NCBI RefSeq assembly: GCF_032452875.1
Contig: NC_083897.1
Coordinates: 8,724,854-8,788,853, forward strand
Direction of reading: 5' to 3'
DNA: 64,000 nt
Source: Bos javanicus
Lineage: Eukaryota; Chordata; Mammalia; Artiodactyla; Bovidae
How positions within the stretch are numbered: position 1 is the stretch's first letter; each line of letters starts with the position of its first letter. A program made the translations under genes and the position numbers. Below are positions 24,382 to 35,685 of this stretch, piece after piece. The notes beneath the pieces are model-generated. The model saw only the letters and a list, made by a program, of their open reading frames with translations. It did not search any database and was not told the DNA's origin.

Positions 24382-24661
24382 TTGGAGAAGGCAATGGCAC
24401 CCAATTCCAGCACTCTTGCCTGGAAAATCCCATGGATGGAGGAGCCTGGTGGGCTGCAGTCCATGGGGTTGCAAAGAGTCGGACATGACTGAGCAACTTC
24501 ACTTTGCCTTTTCACTTTCATGCATTGGAGAAGGAAATGGCAACCCACTCCAGTGTTCTTGCCTGGAGAATCCCAGGGACGGGGGAGCCTGGTGGGCTGC
24601 AGTCTCTGGGGTCGCTCAGAGTTGGACACGACTGAAGCGACTTAGCAGCAGCAGCAGCATG
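24382..24661 (+). mobile_element. Bov-A2 SINE
   Basis: Complete dimer with an (AGC)n tail. Perfect 10-bp target-site duplication CTTGCAAAGA at 24372-24381 and 24662-24671. Confidence 0.94.
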
Positions 24662-24671
24662 CTTGCAAAGA

Positions 24672-26050
24672 ATGCAGCCCACATAAGATTCTCTTTTGAC
24701 AGTCCAATGTGTGGAATCTCAAGGCAACCTAGAAAATTAGCCACAGTATAGATCTTGCACCTAAGAAGTTAATAAATCTGCCTCTCAAGAAGCCCTATGC
24801 TATGCTTGCTGGTCCATGAAAATAATCTCCAATTCTTCTTCTTCTAGGTCATGCATATAAAAGACTACTCTGAAATGAGGTGGCTGACCATTACAATACA
24901 TGAGGGAAGGAGCCAGGGTTTATTCAAGTCAGAAGGGAGGTTACCAGGATAGCATTTTAGATGTACTGAACAGTAACTAGAAGGCAAATCCAAGACAGAA
25001 ACTAGGAGGAACTGAACGTGCCTCAGACTGGAGGGAATTTGTTGAAGGTGTAAATATAGAAGGGATTTAAATGAATGAAGTTTGAAGAGAAAGAAAAAAC
25101 AAGAATTGAGTTATGAGATGGTCAAAGCCAAATGGTTTTTGATCTAAATCTATAAAATCTGGGCACAGAGTGAGTAATTTCTTTGGTGTTTGTTCTGGTT
25201 TGCTTAGTGCACTGGGGCAAGTGTCCCTATCTGGGAAGTTATGATAAAGGTATTTTCAAGAGCAAAATAGGCTCTTTTTGGTAGGAACAGTTCTGAGATT
25301 TAATATAAGGCCAGGAACTTTAAACTATGTGATTTTATGACTAGAAGACTTCTCTATAGCATTCTTAATTCTCATTTCTTCCACAAAAGGAAGAAAGCAA
25401 TGTGTATTGAAGATAATACAAAGATTTATATTTATTTTTAAAAAACTGTGTGGCACTGGGTATAACAGAACAATCCAAACAGTTGAATAAATGTTGGTTG
25501 AAGTAGCATTTCACGTGAAGATCAGAGGTGTTTCTGCATGAAAGTGTTTTGGCTTCAAGGCCTGAACTGAAAGGCTGCTGAAATTCAAACACACTTTATT
25601 GATACTCAAGCATGACCTCAGTTATTAAACAACCTATATACAGGGTGAACTGGACTTGCTCAAGAAACTTAGTATCTACTTGAGGCACTTACTTCACGAA
25701 CTGGATGAATTTGAGTGAATCATATATCTATATTCTCAGGGCCTTGGTTTCCTCACCTGTCTAATGGTAATAACATTTCCTTATAGTGTTGATGTATCAA
25801 ATGTAATAATGATAGGGAAAGAGCTTTGAAAAGTTAAAGGCCACACAAAGGTAAGGGAGCACTTTTTTTTAAAGCCAAAATCTCTTACAAAAACGAACAA
25901 CTTCCAGGAAATAAGGTGTAAAAAATGAGAGTTCATAAAACCTAAGTGTTTTCTCTTAGTTTTTCTTTTTGTTTTGGTTTTTGGTAGTGTCATATATACT
26001 ATTATCACAGCTACTTAATGATTTATAATATGGATTAACTTCTATGAATT
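24672..26050. other. Intronic stretch, nothing recognised
   Basis: No exon and no firmly assignable repeat. Confidence 0.4.
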
Positions 26051-26275
26051 CTAGATAATTCTGTAGAGAAAAGATTTATTGAGCAGCTACTGGAGTGATG
26101 TTATCAGCATTTTTACATATTGTGTCATTCAATCCTCAAATAAGTTGATATCATTATGGTCCTTTAGGGACAAGGACACAAATATTCCTTGTCATCATTA
26201 GTTGCCAACATTCAGATCTGAATCAGCCATTGGTGGATCAAAAAATTAAACCATTTTGATGGAAATTACTTAGAG

Positions 26276-26500
26276 CAGGGGTCTCCAAACTTGTTGGCAC
26301 CAGGGATCAGTTTCATGGAAGACAGTTTTTCCACGGATAGGGTAGCAGGGGAGGGAATGGTTTTGGAATGATTCAAGGATTATTCAAGCACATCATATTT
26401 ATTATGCGCTGCTGATCTGACAGGAGGTGCAACTCAGGAGATCATGCGAGCAATGGGGAGCAGCTATAACTACAGATAGCCCAGGGGTTGGAGACCCCTG
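26276..26500. mobile_element. Non-autonomous hAT-type DNA transposon
   Basis: Perfect 13-bp terminal inverted repeats: CAGGGGTCTCCAA at 26276-26288 and TTGGAGACCCCTG at 26488-26500. The body has 'ggcaccagggatcagtttcatgg', 'ttttccacggata' and 'gctgatctgacaggagg', which match a common mammalian hAT-derived repeat. The flanking 8-mers (acttagag and actagtgt) are too diverged to call a target duplication. Confidence 0.8.
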
Positions 26501-26846
26501 ACTAGTGTGTTCTTCTTTAAGCTGTGTCACCATGATTAGGGAAGAATGAAAAACTGTCCTTGTTGTGACTTGCTAGATTTTGGACATGTCTCAGTGTCAG
26601 CATGGCACCATCAGCTCAGTTATTTTGTTGGGCATCTTACTGGTTGAATTGACCACATATCTGTTCTGCTAGATTTCATAGCAACTGGCTATTAATATGG
26701 CTGAAAGATCCAAATTAACCACAGAATGGTCAACTCTGGTTTGTGTTTAGACTTTTATGAAGAAAATGCTGAGCATCTGCTTTTTGGGTCCAGAAAAGAC
26801 TGAACAAAAGTTAACTGCCTTAAATTAAAATATATGAAATACTAAT

Positions 26847-27058
26847 TATCCTTGTTGTTTAGTAGCTAAGTCGTGTCTGATTCTTTGTGACCCCAAGGAC
26901 TGTAGCCCACCAGGCTCCTCTGTCCATGGGATTTTCCAGGCAAGAATACTGCAGTGGATTGCCATTTCGTCCTCCAGGGGATCTTCCCAACCCAGGGACT
27001 GAACCTGTGACTCTTGCGTTGGCAGGTGGCTCTTTACCACTGACTACTGGGGAAGTGC
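26847..27058 (-). mobile_element. BOV-tA SINE
   Basis: Minus-strand BOV-tA. Perfect 11-bp target-site duplication GAAATACTAAT at 26836-26846 and 27059-27069. Confidence 0.93.
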
Positions 27059-27197
27059 GAAATACTAATCAGCTGCGAGCAAAAACGGAGGCAGTGTTCT
27101 CAATGTGCTGTCCTTCCGTTATCCACATGGTGATCATCTGGGAAGCTTGTTAAACATGCTGATACCCGATCCCCATCCCAGGCTTCCTGTAGTAGAA

Positions 27198-27243
27198 TGT
27201 GTGTGTGCGTGTGCGTGCGCGTGCATGCGTGTGTGTGTGTGTG
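27198..27243. repeat. TG/CG-interrupted TG microsatellite
   Basis: Alternating purine-pyrimidine run (tgtgtgtgcgtgtgcgtgcg and so on). The alternating TG/CG pattern could adopt Z-DNA. Confidence 0.85.
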
Positions 27244-27340
27244 GCAGTGGGGGGGTGCTGTTACAAATATCTGTAAGTTCAATAAGCAGGCACCATGGTT
27301 ACTTCTGAGGTACATTCAAGTGAGCTTTAAGACACATATT

Positions 27341-27612
27341 AGAATAGTCTTTTGGACTCTGGGAGAGGGAGAGGGTGGGATGATTTGGGAGAATGACACT
27401 GAAACATGTATAATATCATATATGAAACGAGTCGCCAGTCCAGGTTCAATGCACGATACTGGATGCTTGGGGCTGGTGCACTGGGACGACTCAGAGGGAT
27501 GGTACGGGGAGGGAGGAGGGACGAGGGTTCAGGATGGGGAACACGTGTATACCTGTGGCGGATTCATGTTGATATATAGCAAAACCAATACAATATTGTA
27601 AAGTTAAACAAA
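27341..27612 (+). mobile_element. L1 3' UTR fragment
   Basis: Only the bovine-type L1 3' UTR, from 'agaatagtcttttggactctggg' to the A-rich tail, including the G-rich tract at 27507-27531. Perfect 12-bp target-site duplication AAGACACATATT at 27329-27340 and 27613-27624. Severe 5' truncation. Confidence 0.93.
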
Positions 27613-27724
27613 AAGACACATATTCAACAAGTGAATGAGTCCTGATTCTTGGTGATGGTGCTATGGTAGAAACAGAATGCATAATCACCTGGAGGTGGTA
27701 CCAAATGGTACCAGACCACCTCGA

Positions 27725-27845
27725 GTGTGAGTTCTATGAAGGGCGGGGATGAGTTTGGATTTTTTTCATCATGTAAGCACAGTGCCTGGCACAGAAGGAG
27801 TATTTGCTAAATATCTATGGATGAACTAGTGGAAGAACTTACATA
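27725..27845 (+). mobile_element. L2 LINE 3' end
   Basis: Shows the L2 tail order: 'gagttctatgaagggcggggatgag', 'agcacagtgcctggcacagaagg', 'agtatttgctaaatatc', 'atgaactagtgga'. Confidence 0.65.
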
Positions 27846-28984
27846 GGAATTCAAAGAAAACAAACAAAAACCTATCTTCCTAAGATATTTCTGTCTGAAG
27901 AAGGGAGACTCTATTTTATTGAGCGTCTTCCCCACTTTTGGCCATGGTGCTAAGAAAAAAAAAGTATCTAACATGGAAAGTGGTCTTTAGAAGAATCCTG
28001 AGACTCCTCAGTATATGAAGTTCAGTCATTAGGATGTTTGTATAATTTTTAGACTTCTTTTGGATCATGCCAAAGTTTTGAGCATCATTATTACTATGTG
28101 TGCTGTTAATTAGGTTCCCTTCTTTTATGCAAAAATGAAGGTGTTTAGTATCTTGCCATATGTCCTAAGAGGTGTCACTGAACAGGTGTCACTAAATAGA
28201 AATGACAAGGATGACTTGAGACAAAAGGATACTAAGGGATTTCTAATCATTCCTCCCTAATTTTCACAGCTAACTAGATTGAACAGTGCCAAGTATGAGG
28301 AAAATGATAAATGTGTAATAAAGGTAGGCTTTCCGGAGAGGGTTTATTTTTGAGGTAACTGGAGCCGAAGCAGAGGGGAATTGAGAATTGACTAGATATA
28401 ACGTAAAGAGGAAAGGGGGCAGGGAAGAGGCAATATTTCTGACCCTCCTGCCAGTAATATCAAGCAGCAAATGATCAAGTAAAGGTTGGCAGGCTAGCTT
28501 CTGTGTTGTAGGTTGCCTCACTGTAACTCTAATACCTTTGACATATCCTATCTCTCAAATCAATGAATGACTGCATTAGGCCTTCTGGTTCAACTTGGAT
28601 TGGTTCCAAAAACCTAGGGGTTTCCATCTTGCTGCCCTATGATTTTTACTTTAAATTCCTCGGGGACTTGAATTAAGCTTTTCTTCCTGTTATGATGATG
28701 ATATATTTTTTTTTTTCCCAGAAAGGAAACTAGTTCACCAGTTAGTTTCCCCCTGAGATCATTTAGAGTCTCTGAGAAATACTGAGATTCCTGGACAATG
28801 AGACCTTATTTATAAATTCACCAGAAGAGGCAAGAGGCTGTTGATAAAATGAAAGTGAGGGTTATATATTAAGGGAAAATAATACCTGGCTTCCATTCAC
28901 AAACATCCTTAAGAACTTCCCCTATCATTTCCTGTGTCATCACAGAAAAGTAAAATCTTTGAGTAAACATATAGAAACTAAAGC
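27846..28984. other. Intronic stretch, nothing recognised
   Basis: No exon or firmly assignable repeat apart from short homopolymer runs (27955-27963, 28704-28718). Confidence 0.4.
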
Positions 28985-29255
28985 CAGGGGTGGGTGGGGA
29001 AGGAAGAGAGGAAGGGATACTTAGGGAGTTTGGGATGGACAGGTATGTGCTGCTATATTTAAAATGGATAACCACCACGGAGCTACTGTATAACACAGGG
29101 AACTCTGCTCAATGTTATGTGGCAGCCTTGATGGGAGGGGAGTTTGGGGGAGAATGGATACATGTATATGCATGGCTGAGTCCCTTTGCTGTTCGACTGA
29201 AACTATCACAGCATTGTTAATCAGCTATATTCTAATACAAAGTAAAAAGTTGAAA
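28985..29255 (+). mobile_element. Older L1 3' UTR fragment
   Basis: 'ctgctatatttaaaatggataacca', 'ctactgtataacacagggaactctgctcaatgttatgtgg' and 'gaatggatacatgtatatgcatggctgagtccctttgctgtt' match a common older artiodactyl L1 3' end, ending 'cagctatattctaatacaaagtaaaaagtt'. Confidence 0.75.
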
Positions 29256-29627
29256 ACACATAGGCCCCAAGGACCATGAAATATCATATATTTAAAGCAG
29301 GAGAACTCCTTTATGCTGTAGTATCTAAAAACTCCTTTGTACTCCTACTCTGGGGAATTTTATGCCACCTATCATTTTCCTACTTATTCAGAGAGATGTG
29401 GTGAGATTTTCATTCTGCTTGGGTTGGCATGAAACTTCTTAGAATATGTTGGTTTACTCATCCTCTCTTTGCTGATTTATCATATTCCAAACTCTTCTGT
29501 ATACTCGGTTGCTTTCTAGACTTTCTACCCTGTCCCATCCCATGATGTGTCTCTTCAGCATCAGTACCAACTTCTTTTGTTTACTTATATTTATAACACA
29601 TTTTGACCCCTGGTAGGGCATTACTCA

Positions 29628-30634
29628 ATCACAAAATTGAGAAATTTGTACTCAGGTCAGGAAGCAACAGTTAGAACTGGACATGGAAGAACAGACTGGT
29701 TCCAAATAGGAAAAGGAGTATGTCAAGGCTGTATATTGTCACACCGCTTATTTAACTTCTATGCAGACTACATCATGAGAAACGCTGGGCTGGAAGAAGC
29801 ACAAGATGGAATCAAGATTGCCGGGAGAAATATCAATAACCTCAGATATGCAGATGACACCACCCTTATGGCAGAAAGTGAAGAGGAACTAAAAAGCCTC
29901 TTGATGAAGGTGAAAGAGGAGAGTGAAAAAGTTGGCTTAAAACTCAACATCCAGAAAACGAAGATCATGGCATCTGGTCCCATGGCTTCATGGGAAATAG
30001 ATGGGGAAACAGTGGAAACAGTGTCAGACTTTGTTTTTTTTGGGCTCCAAAATCACTGCAGATGGTGACTGCAGCCATGAAATTAAAAGACGCTTACTCC
30101 TTGGAAGAAAAGTTATGACCAACCTCGATAGCATATTCAAAAGCAGAGACATTACTTTGCCAACAAAGGTCCGTCTAGTCAAGGCTATGGTTTTTCCAGT
30201 GGTCATGTTTGGATGTGAGAGTTGGACTGTGAAGAAAGCTGAGTGCCAAAGAATTGATGCTTTTGAACTGTGATGTTGGAGAAGACTCTTGAGAGTCCCT
30301 TGGACTGCAAGGAGATCCAACCAGTCCATTCTGAAGGAGATCAGCCCTGGGATTTCTTTGGAAGGAATGATGCTAAAGCTGAAACTCCAGTACTTTGGCC
30401 ACCTCATGTGAAGAGTTGACTCATTGGAAAAGACTCTGATGCTGGGAGGGATTGGGGGCAGGAGGAGAAGGGGACGACAGAGGATGAGATGGCTGGATGG
30501 CATCACTGACTCGATGGATATGAGTCTGAGTGAACTCGGGAGTTGGTGATGGACAGGGAGGCCTGGCGTGCTGCGATTAATGGGGTCGCAAAGAGTCGGA
30601 CACGACTGAGCGACTGAACTGAACTGAACTGAGA
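29628..30634 (+). mobile_element. BovB LINE, 5'-truncated, with target-site duplication
   Basis: Contains the RT block GVCQGCILSHRLFNFYADYI and the YADD motif (NNLRYADDTTLMAESEEE), then the C-terminal region (VMFGCESWTVKKAE). It is broken by an extra base after DFVFF (about 30037) and a stop near 30272. It ends in the terminal (TGAAC)n-like repeat. Perfect 10-bp duplication GCATTACTCA at 29618-29627 and 30635-30644. Antisense to TENM1. Confidence 0.95.
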
Positions 30635-30932
30635 GCATTACTCAGTAGTTTTATACCTTTATTCACAGTGCTGCACCTTTTGTATTATTTAATCTTAAGA
30701 ATTTTTATTTTTACTTTTGTAAGCATGATTCTTTCCATTATATTTCATCCCTCCCTGAAAACCCTGCTGCCACCATCCTTTTTAGCTTTAGCTTAGTTTT
30801 CCTAGTCTTTTACCTTGTCAATGCCACAACCATCTATTTTAGACATTTGCCTCCATTTCTATATTGTATACCTGTTTCCTAATTTTTCTTTGTCTTTAAT
30901 TACATGCTTTTACAAGTAATTTTGGAGAAGTA

Positions 30933-31064
30933 AATTTGGAGAAGGAAATGGCAACCCACTCCAGTGTTCTTGCCTGGAGAATCCCAGGGACGGGGAAGCC
31001 TGGTGGGCTGCCGTCTATGGGGTCGCACAGAGTTGGACACGACTGAAGCGACTTAGCAGCAGCA
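30933..31064 (+). mobile_element. Bov-A SINE monomer
   Basis: A single BovB-derived monomer ('ggagaaggaaatggcaacccac' to 'cggacacgactgaagcgactt' type sequence) with a short (AGC)n tail. Confidence 0.88.
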
Positions 31065-31381
31065 CAAGTTATTAAAAATAAATTTTCACTGTAAGACTTA
31101 TGAATACAGATAGAGCCACCAGTCATAGTTACTTCTCAAGAGGGTAACCACCAATGACTCTGATAAAAATTCTCTCTGGACATCTTTCTATGTATGAAAT
31201 TAAGATTTGTGCATAGAGATATATGACTAAGTATTATTTCATCCTAAATGGTATAATGTTGTAATTCTAATACCTCTGACATACCCTATCTCTCAAATCA
31301 ATGAATATTTTTCTAGGACTGGGAAATATTTCTAAGACATACTATTGTCCATTTAGAACTAACTCATTCTTTTGGTCTATA

Positions 31382-31594
31382 GCATTCCCAGGTGGCGCTA
31401 GTGGTAAAGAACCTGCTGCCATCACAGGAGACTTAAGAGATGTGGGTTCAATCCCTGGGTCAGGACGATTCCCTGGAGGAGGAAATGGCAACCCACTGCA
31501 GTATTCTCACCAGGAAAAGCCCATGGACAGAGGAGTCTGGTGGGCTAGAGTCCATGGTGTTGCAAAGAGTTGGACACGGCTGAAGTGACTTAGC
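31382..31594 (+). mobile_element. BOV-tA SINE
   Basis: tRNA head 'cattcccaggtggcgctagtggtaaagaacctg', 'gggttcaatccctgggtcagg', then the body ending 'gttggacacggctgaagtgactt'. Confidence 0.9.
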
Positions 31595-32465
31595 ATATAC
31601 CCTAGTCTGGATGTTGTATAGTTTAATCTGTACAAATGGACATCTAGATAGTTTCTACACTTTCTTCTATTGTAAACAATGCCTCTTTGTGCATACGTGC
31701 CAGCATTTCACTAGGATATTTCTTAGAAATGGAATTACTGGGATGATGGCTATGTATATTTTAAATTTTGATAGATACTGACAAAAGACTGTACCATTTA
31801 ATAACCTACAAGGAGAGTGAAAGAACACTTGTTTCTAGATACTCTTGAACAATATGGGATACAATTTTTAGTTTACTTTTGGACTTCTTGTATCTTCAGA
31901 ACATTCTAATGTAAGTTAAACACTCTTGGTAGGCACTGTAATTGCAAGGTGATATTCCAAAATGCACCCTAGTTTATCTAACCATTCTGATGCTGTGGCA
32001 CATTTCAGTTGTGGCTGATTTCTATTTTGAATAACAGGTATACTGTTTGGATTACCATTATGTTTGCATGTCCCATTCCTACAGCACATAGGATTCAGCA
32101 CACAGTAGGTGCATAATATAAGCCTGCTGCCTTACACAGAGCCTGAGTAAGTTCTCGCCAAGGCTGAGATCATTCATCTTATGGAGATAATTATTATAAA
32201 TGATGAAGGTCACAAGCAAAGTATAAAATATCACCAGTGTGTCCCTGAAGAATAAATAACAGGAGGAATTACCTAGAAGGAGGGTGAAGATTGTATCTCA
32301 TCACTCCACTTGACAGGAGTTGCTAGAGACCCAGGAAGATAGGAAAAGAAGAATAGAATAGAACAAAACTACAGGCACCTGTATTGACAGAGACTGGGTT
32401 TAATCCATATAATAGGGAAATCCAGATAAAATTGAATATTTCTTAAATCCTTCTTAGGCAGGGGT

Positions 32466-32672
32466 GTGCTGTGTGTGCTAAGTTGCTCCAGTTGTGTCCA
32501 ACTCTTTGTGACCCTGTGGACTGTAGCCTGCCAGGCTCCTCTGTCCATGGGATTCTCCAGACAAGAATACTGGAGTGGGTTACCATGCCCTCCTCCAGGA
32601 GATCTTCCCAACCCAGGGACTGAACCTGTGTCTCTTACATCTCCTACACTGGCAGGTGGCTTCTTTATCACT
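32466..32672 (-). mobile_element. BOV-tA SINE, main part (interrupted near its head)
   Basis: Minus-strand BOV-tA, broken in the tRNA head at 'ttctttatcact'. Its last bases seem to resume at 32970-32990 ('tctttatcactactgcttcct', compare the usual 'ttctttaccactagcgccacct'), beyond a Bov-A2 and an inverted DNA segment. Confidence 0.85.
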
Positions 32673-32884
32673 GCTGCTGCTGCTGCTGCTGCTAAGTCGC
32701 TTCAGTCATGTCCGACTCTGTGCGACCCCATAGATGGCAGCCCACCAGGCTCCCCCATCCCTGGGATTCTCCAGGCAAGAACACTGGAGTGGGTTGCCAT
32801 TTCCTTCTCCAATGCATGAAAGTGAAGAGTGAAAGTGAAGTCGCTCAGTCGGGTCCGACTCTTAGCGACCCCATGGACTGCAGC
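32673..32884 (-). mobile_element. Bov-A2 SINE, 5'-truncated, inserted in the BOV-tA
   Basis: Begins with the (CTG)n tail, runs through the second monomer and stops inside the first monomer at 'ccatggactgcag', about 80 bp short of the usual end. TCTTTATCACT occurs before it (32662-32672) and again at 32970-32980, a perfect 11-bp target-site duplication. The extra 85 bp before the right duplication are an inverted copy of the downstream flank. Confidence 0.9.
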
Positions 32885-33077
32885 TTGACCTATAAATGTG
32901 ACATTGTCATATGATTCAGCCTAATATTTTCAATAGAACTAGATTTGGAAGAAAAGAGAGTGCTAATTATCTTTATCACTACTGCTTCCTAGATAATTAG
33001 CACTCTCTTTTCTTGCAAATCTAGTTCTATTGAAAATATTAGGCTGAATCATATGACAATGTCACTTTATAGGTCAA
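32885..33077. repeat. Near-perfect inverted repeat, 88-bp arms, 18-nt loop
   Basis: The left arm (32885-32972) is the reverse complement of the right arm (32991-33077), with one substitution (ggaag against gcaag) and one extra T (ataaatgtgac against ataaagtgac). The loop, 32973-32990, is 'ttatcactactgcttcct'. The right arm appears to be the native sequence, and the left arm fills the 5' junction of the truncated Bov-A2. A transcript across it would fold into a long stem. Confidence 0.97.
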
Positions 33078-33890
33078 ATATCAGCAATTTTATGCAGTTC
33101 AATCTAATATTAGGAGTGGGAAAGAGGAGATGAGTAACTTGACCATTTTCTCCAGGCTACTGTCACCAGCTACCTTTGCAAAAGGATCACAGGGTCAAGA
33201 AGTCAGAAGGAAGCTCTTACACTGATATGTAATACAAGCAAAAGGATGTCCCACCAGAAATGGAAACAAAGCAGCAAACCCTGGGCACAGTTCAGTTTTC
33301 AAGAATATTTTAAGTAGGAATATATTTTCTTTTCATTGACAATCTGTGCCCTTGCCAAATCAGGATGATTGACACCCTTAATTTGCAATTTCCTAAATTT
33401 CAAGAGGTTTTTTTTAAAATTTTTGATTGCAATATAATGGTTTACCTAATTATTTTTTTCAAGTTGCAGGTTTTGATGTTTAATTTCCAAGTCAATTTAA
33501 GATGTCTTGAGCTCCATTAATACACTGTGATATTGCTTCACTCATTTTCTTGCGAGGCACTTACTTAAAAAAATGCATCATTCTAATGATTTTAGATTAC
33601 TCTACAGTGCACATACCAATTTATGACTATTACAAAATTTTACGTTTTTTTCCCAAAGCATTTCAGTTTTAAAGATGCTCTGTATTTGCAGATAGAATGA
33701 GAGTTAACTTTTAAAAGGGCAGAATACAATTTACAGCCTTTAAAATTCTCTACCCTTTCTCATGTAGAACGCAACCTAAGTAAATAAATTCTGAAGTGTT
33801 CAATGGGCACATAAAAGAAGCATTAGGCTGAAGATATTATAAAATAATTTTCTTTTCATTCAAACTAATGACAATATTCTTTATAAATGG
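33078..33890. other. Intronic stretch, nothing recognised
   Basis: AT-rich sequence with no exon or named repeat. Confidence 0.4.
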
Positions 33891-33896
33891 ACAATA

Positions 33897-34131
33897 CATT
33901 GTGTGCATGTGAAGAGTGTGTGAATGTGTGCAAGTGGGCATGGGTGTGTATAAGTGGGCCAGCATGTGTGTTTGAGTGCATGCAGGAGTGTACTATGGTG
34001 TATTTCAGTATATGTGTGACTGTGCAGTGTGTTAAAGAGTATGTGCATGGATACAAGTGTGTTTAAGAATGTGTGCATGAGTGTTGAAGTGTATGCATGT
34101 TTGTGTGTGTGTGATGTTCTGATTTAAATAT
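33897..34131. repeat. Degenerate TG-rich minisatellite
   Basis: Imperfect repeats of the type gtgtgcatgtgaagagtgtg, with spacers such as 'aagtgggc' and 'tgagtgcatg', ending in a short pure TG run (34103-34115). Confidence 0.75.
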
Positions 34132-34679
34132 GTGCTGAGAGATAAAATGTTATGTGCACTTTTATTGAGGTGGTCATTAAAGTGTGCTCCAGCCTCAGCA
34201 TAGAATGGGGGAGATGCCCCCAACTGTATCTATACCACATCTATAAGATATTTGAATAAACATGCACACAACTTATACCTTGCTTGAAATCTACAGGGGA
34301 AAAAATAGCAATATTTAAATTTTGCCCCAGGATTTTGCACCTGGTTATATCAGTGTAATAGATGTAAATCAGCTGCCAAAGTTGGGAAATCTTCCTTCCC
34401 TGTTGCTTAAAAAATTTTTTTTGATTACTTTTTTCTCTCAGGATTCCTTATTCACAGTGACACATGTCACTTTCACAGCGATTGAGAATACTTTGAGATT
34501 GATATTTAAAAGATTGTAATTAACATGCATTTCCACTTCAGATCACTCTGAAAGATGCAGAGGGCACCAGACACATTTCTGGGATCAGACAGATGCCCAT
34601 TCATGGATAATCTCCCTTTTGTTGGTTAAAGCATGCTGCTCTAGAAGGTAAAAGCCAAGGTCCTAGGGCCAAGGCTACC

Positions 34680-34905
34680 ATGTCATGAGTGCCAGGTGCA
34701 GTGCCAGAGTCTCTGCAGGCATTACCACATTTCATCTTCATGGCAACCTTGCAAGGTAGTGTTAATTCCATGTTTGAGATGAAGTGTTGTTGCTTAGAGA
34801 GGTTAAATGAGTTGCTTAAGGTCATGTGGCTAATTAGGGGTGAGGCTGGCATCATACTCGGTCTGACTCTAAATTGTGTTCTTTGTACTACACTATGCTG
34901 AACCT
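34680..34905 (+). mobile_element. MIR SINE
   Basis: 'ctctgcaggcattaccacatttcat', 'catggcaaccttgcaaggtag', 'gagaggttaaatgagttgcttaaggtca' and 'ctcggtctgactct' follow the MIR core. Confidence 0.75.
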
Positions 34906-35169
34906 TTATGATTGAATCTGAAAGTATGACCTTTACAGAATTTATATCTTCTCTCCCTGGGCCTGGGGTTTATTTGATTGCCTGCTACTCTTTGGCCCTC
35001 AACTGCTTTCTCTAATGATGCCTAAAAATTTGATTGATATCAAGTTCATATCTACCTTAGAGGCAATGAATAAATTCATGGACCATACTTCCAATGATGT
35101 TAAACCTCAGTATGTGGTTATTTCAAAGTATACTGGTTCAATTAAACTTGTTTTAGAAACTTTACTGAC

Positions 35170-35300
35170 TAACCAGTATATGCCAGGGATATTATACCCA
35201 TTTTATAGATACAGACATTGAGCATTCAAGAGGTTAGGTAATTTGCTTAAGGCTAGATAAGTAGAACCTGCTGACTCTACAGTCCTGTTGACAGTCCTAG
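35170..35300 (+). mobile_element. MIR SINE fragment
   Basis: 'cccattttatagatacagacattgag', 'aggttaggtaatttgcttaaggc' and 'gactctacagtcctg' are MIR-like. Confidence 0.6.
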
Positions 35301-35394
35301 TAAGCCACCAGCTCTAATCAACCCTCATTTTCTTCATTTATAAAATGGGAATAACAGTATTCTCACTGCAGGACTGTTACAAGGATGAAAGGAT

Positions 35395-35663
35395 CCAGGC
35401 AAGAGTAATGGAGTGGGTTGCCATTTCCTTCTCCAGGGGATATATATATATATATATATACACATACACATATACTATATATATAGTATACACTATAATA
35501 TATACATAATTATAAGTATATATGTATATATATAATATACATATATAATATATAATATACATATATTATATATAATATATGTATATATAATATAATATAC
35601 ATATATTACATAAAGTATATAATATATACATAAGTATAATATATACACTAAATATATACATAT
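35395..35663. repeat. SINE core fragment plus expanded TA-rich microsatellite, between 22-bp direct repeats
   Basis: 35395-35440 is a minus-strand BOV SINE core ('ccaggcaagagtaatggagtgg', 'ccatttccttctccagggga'). The rest is a TA/CATA-rich tract with no other content. It is bounded by ACTGTTACAAGGATGAAAGG+AT (35373-35394) and ACTGTTATAAGGATGAAAGG+AT (35664-35685), one mismatch in 22. Both SINE ends are missing. Confidence 0.85.
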
Positions 35664-35685
35664 ACTGTTATAAGGATGAAAGGAT

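Noticed and set aside
32673..32700. CTG/CAG trinucleotide runs (also at 42033, 21340, 24645, 58500)
   Set aside because: These are the (AGC)n tails of Bov-A2 SINEs, not coding or disease-type repeats.
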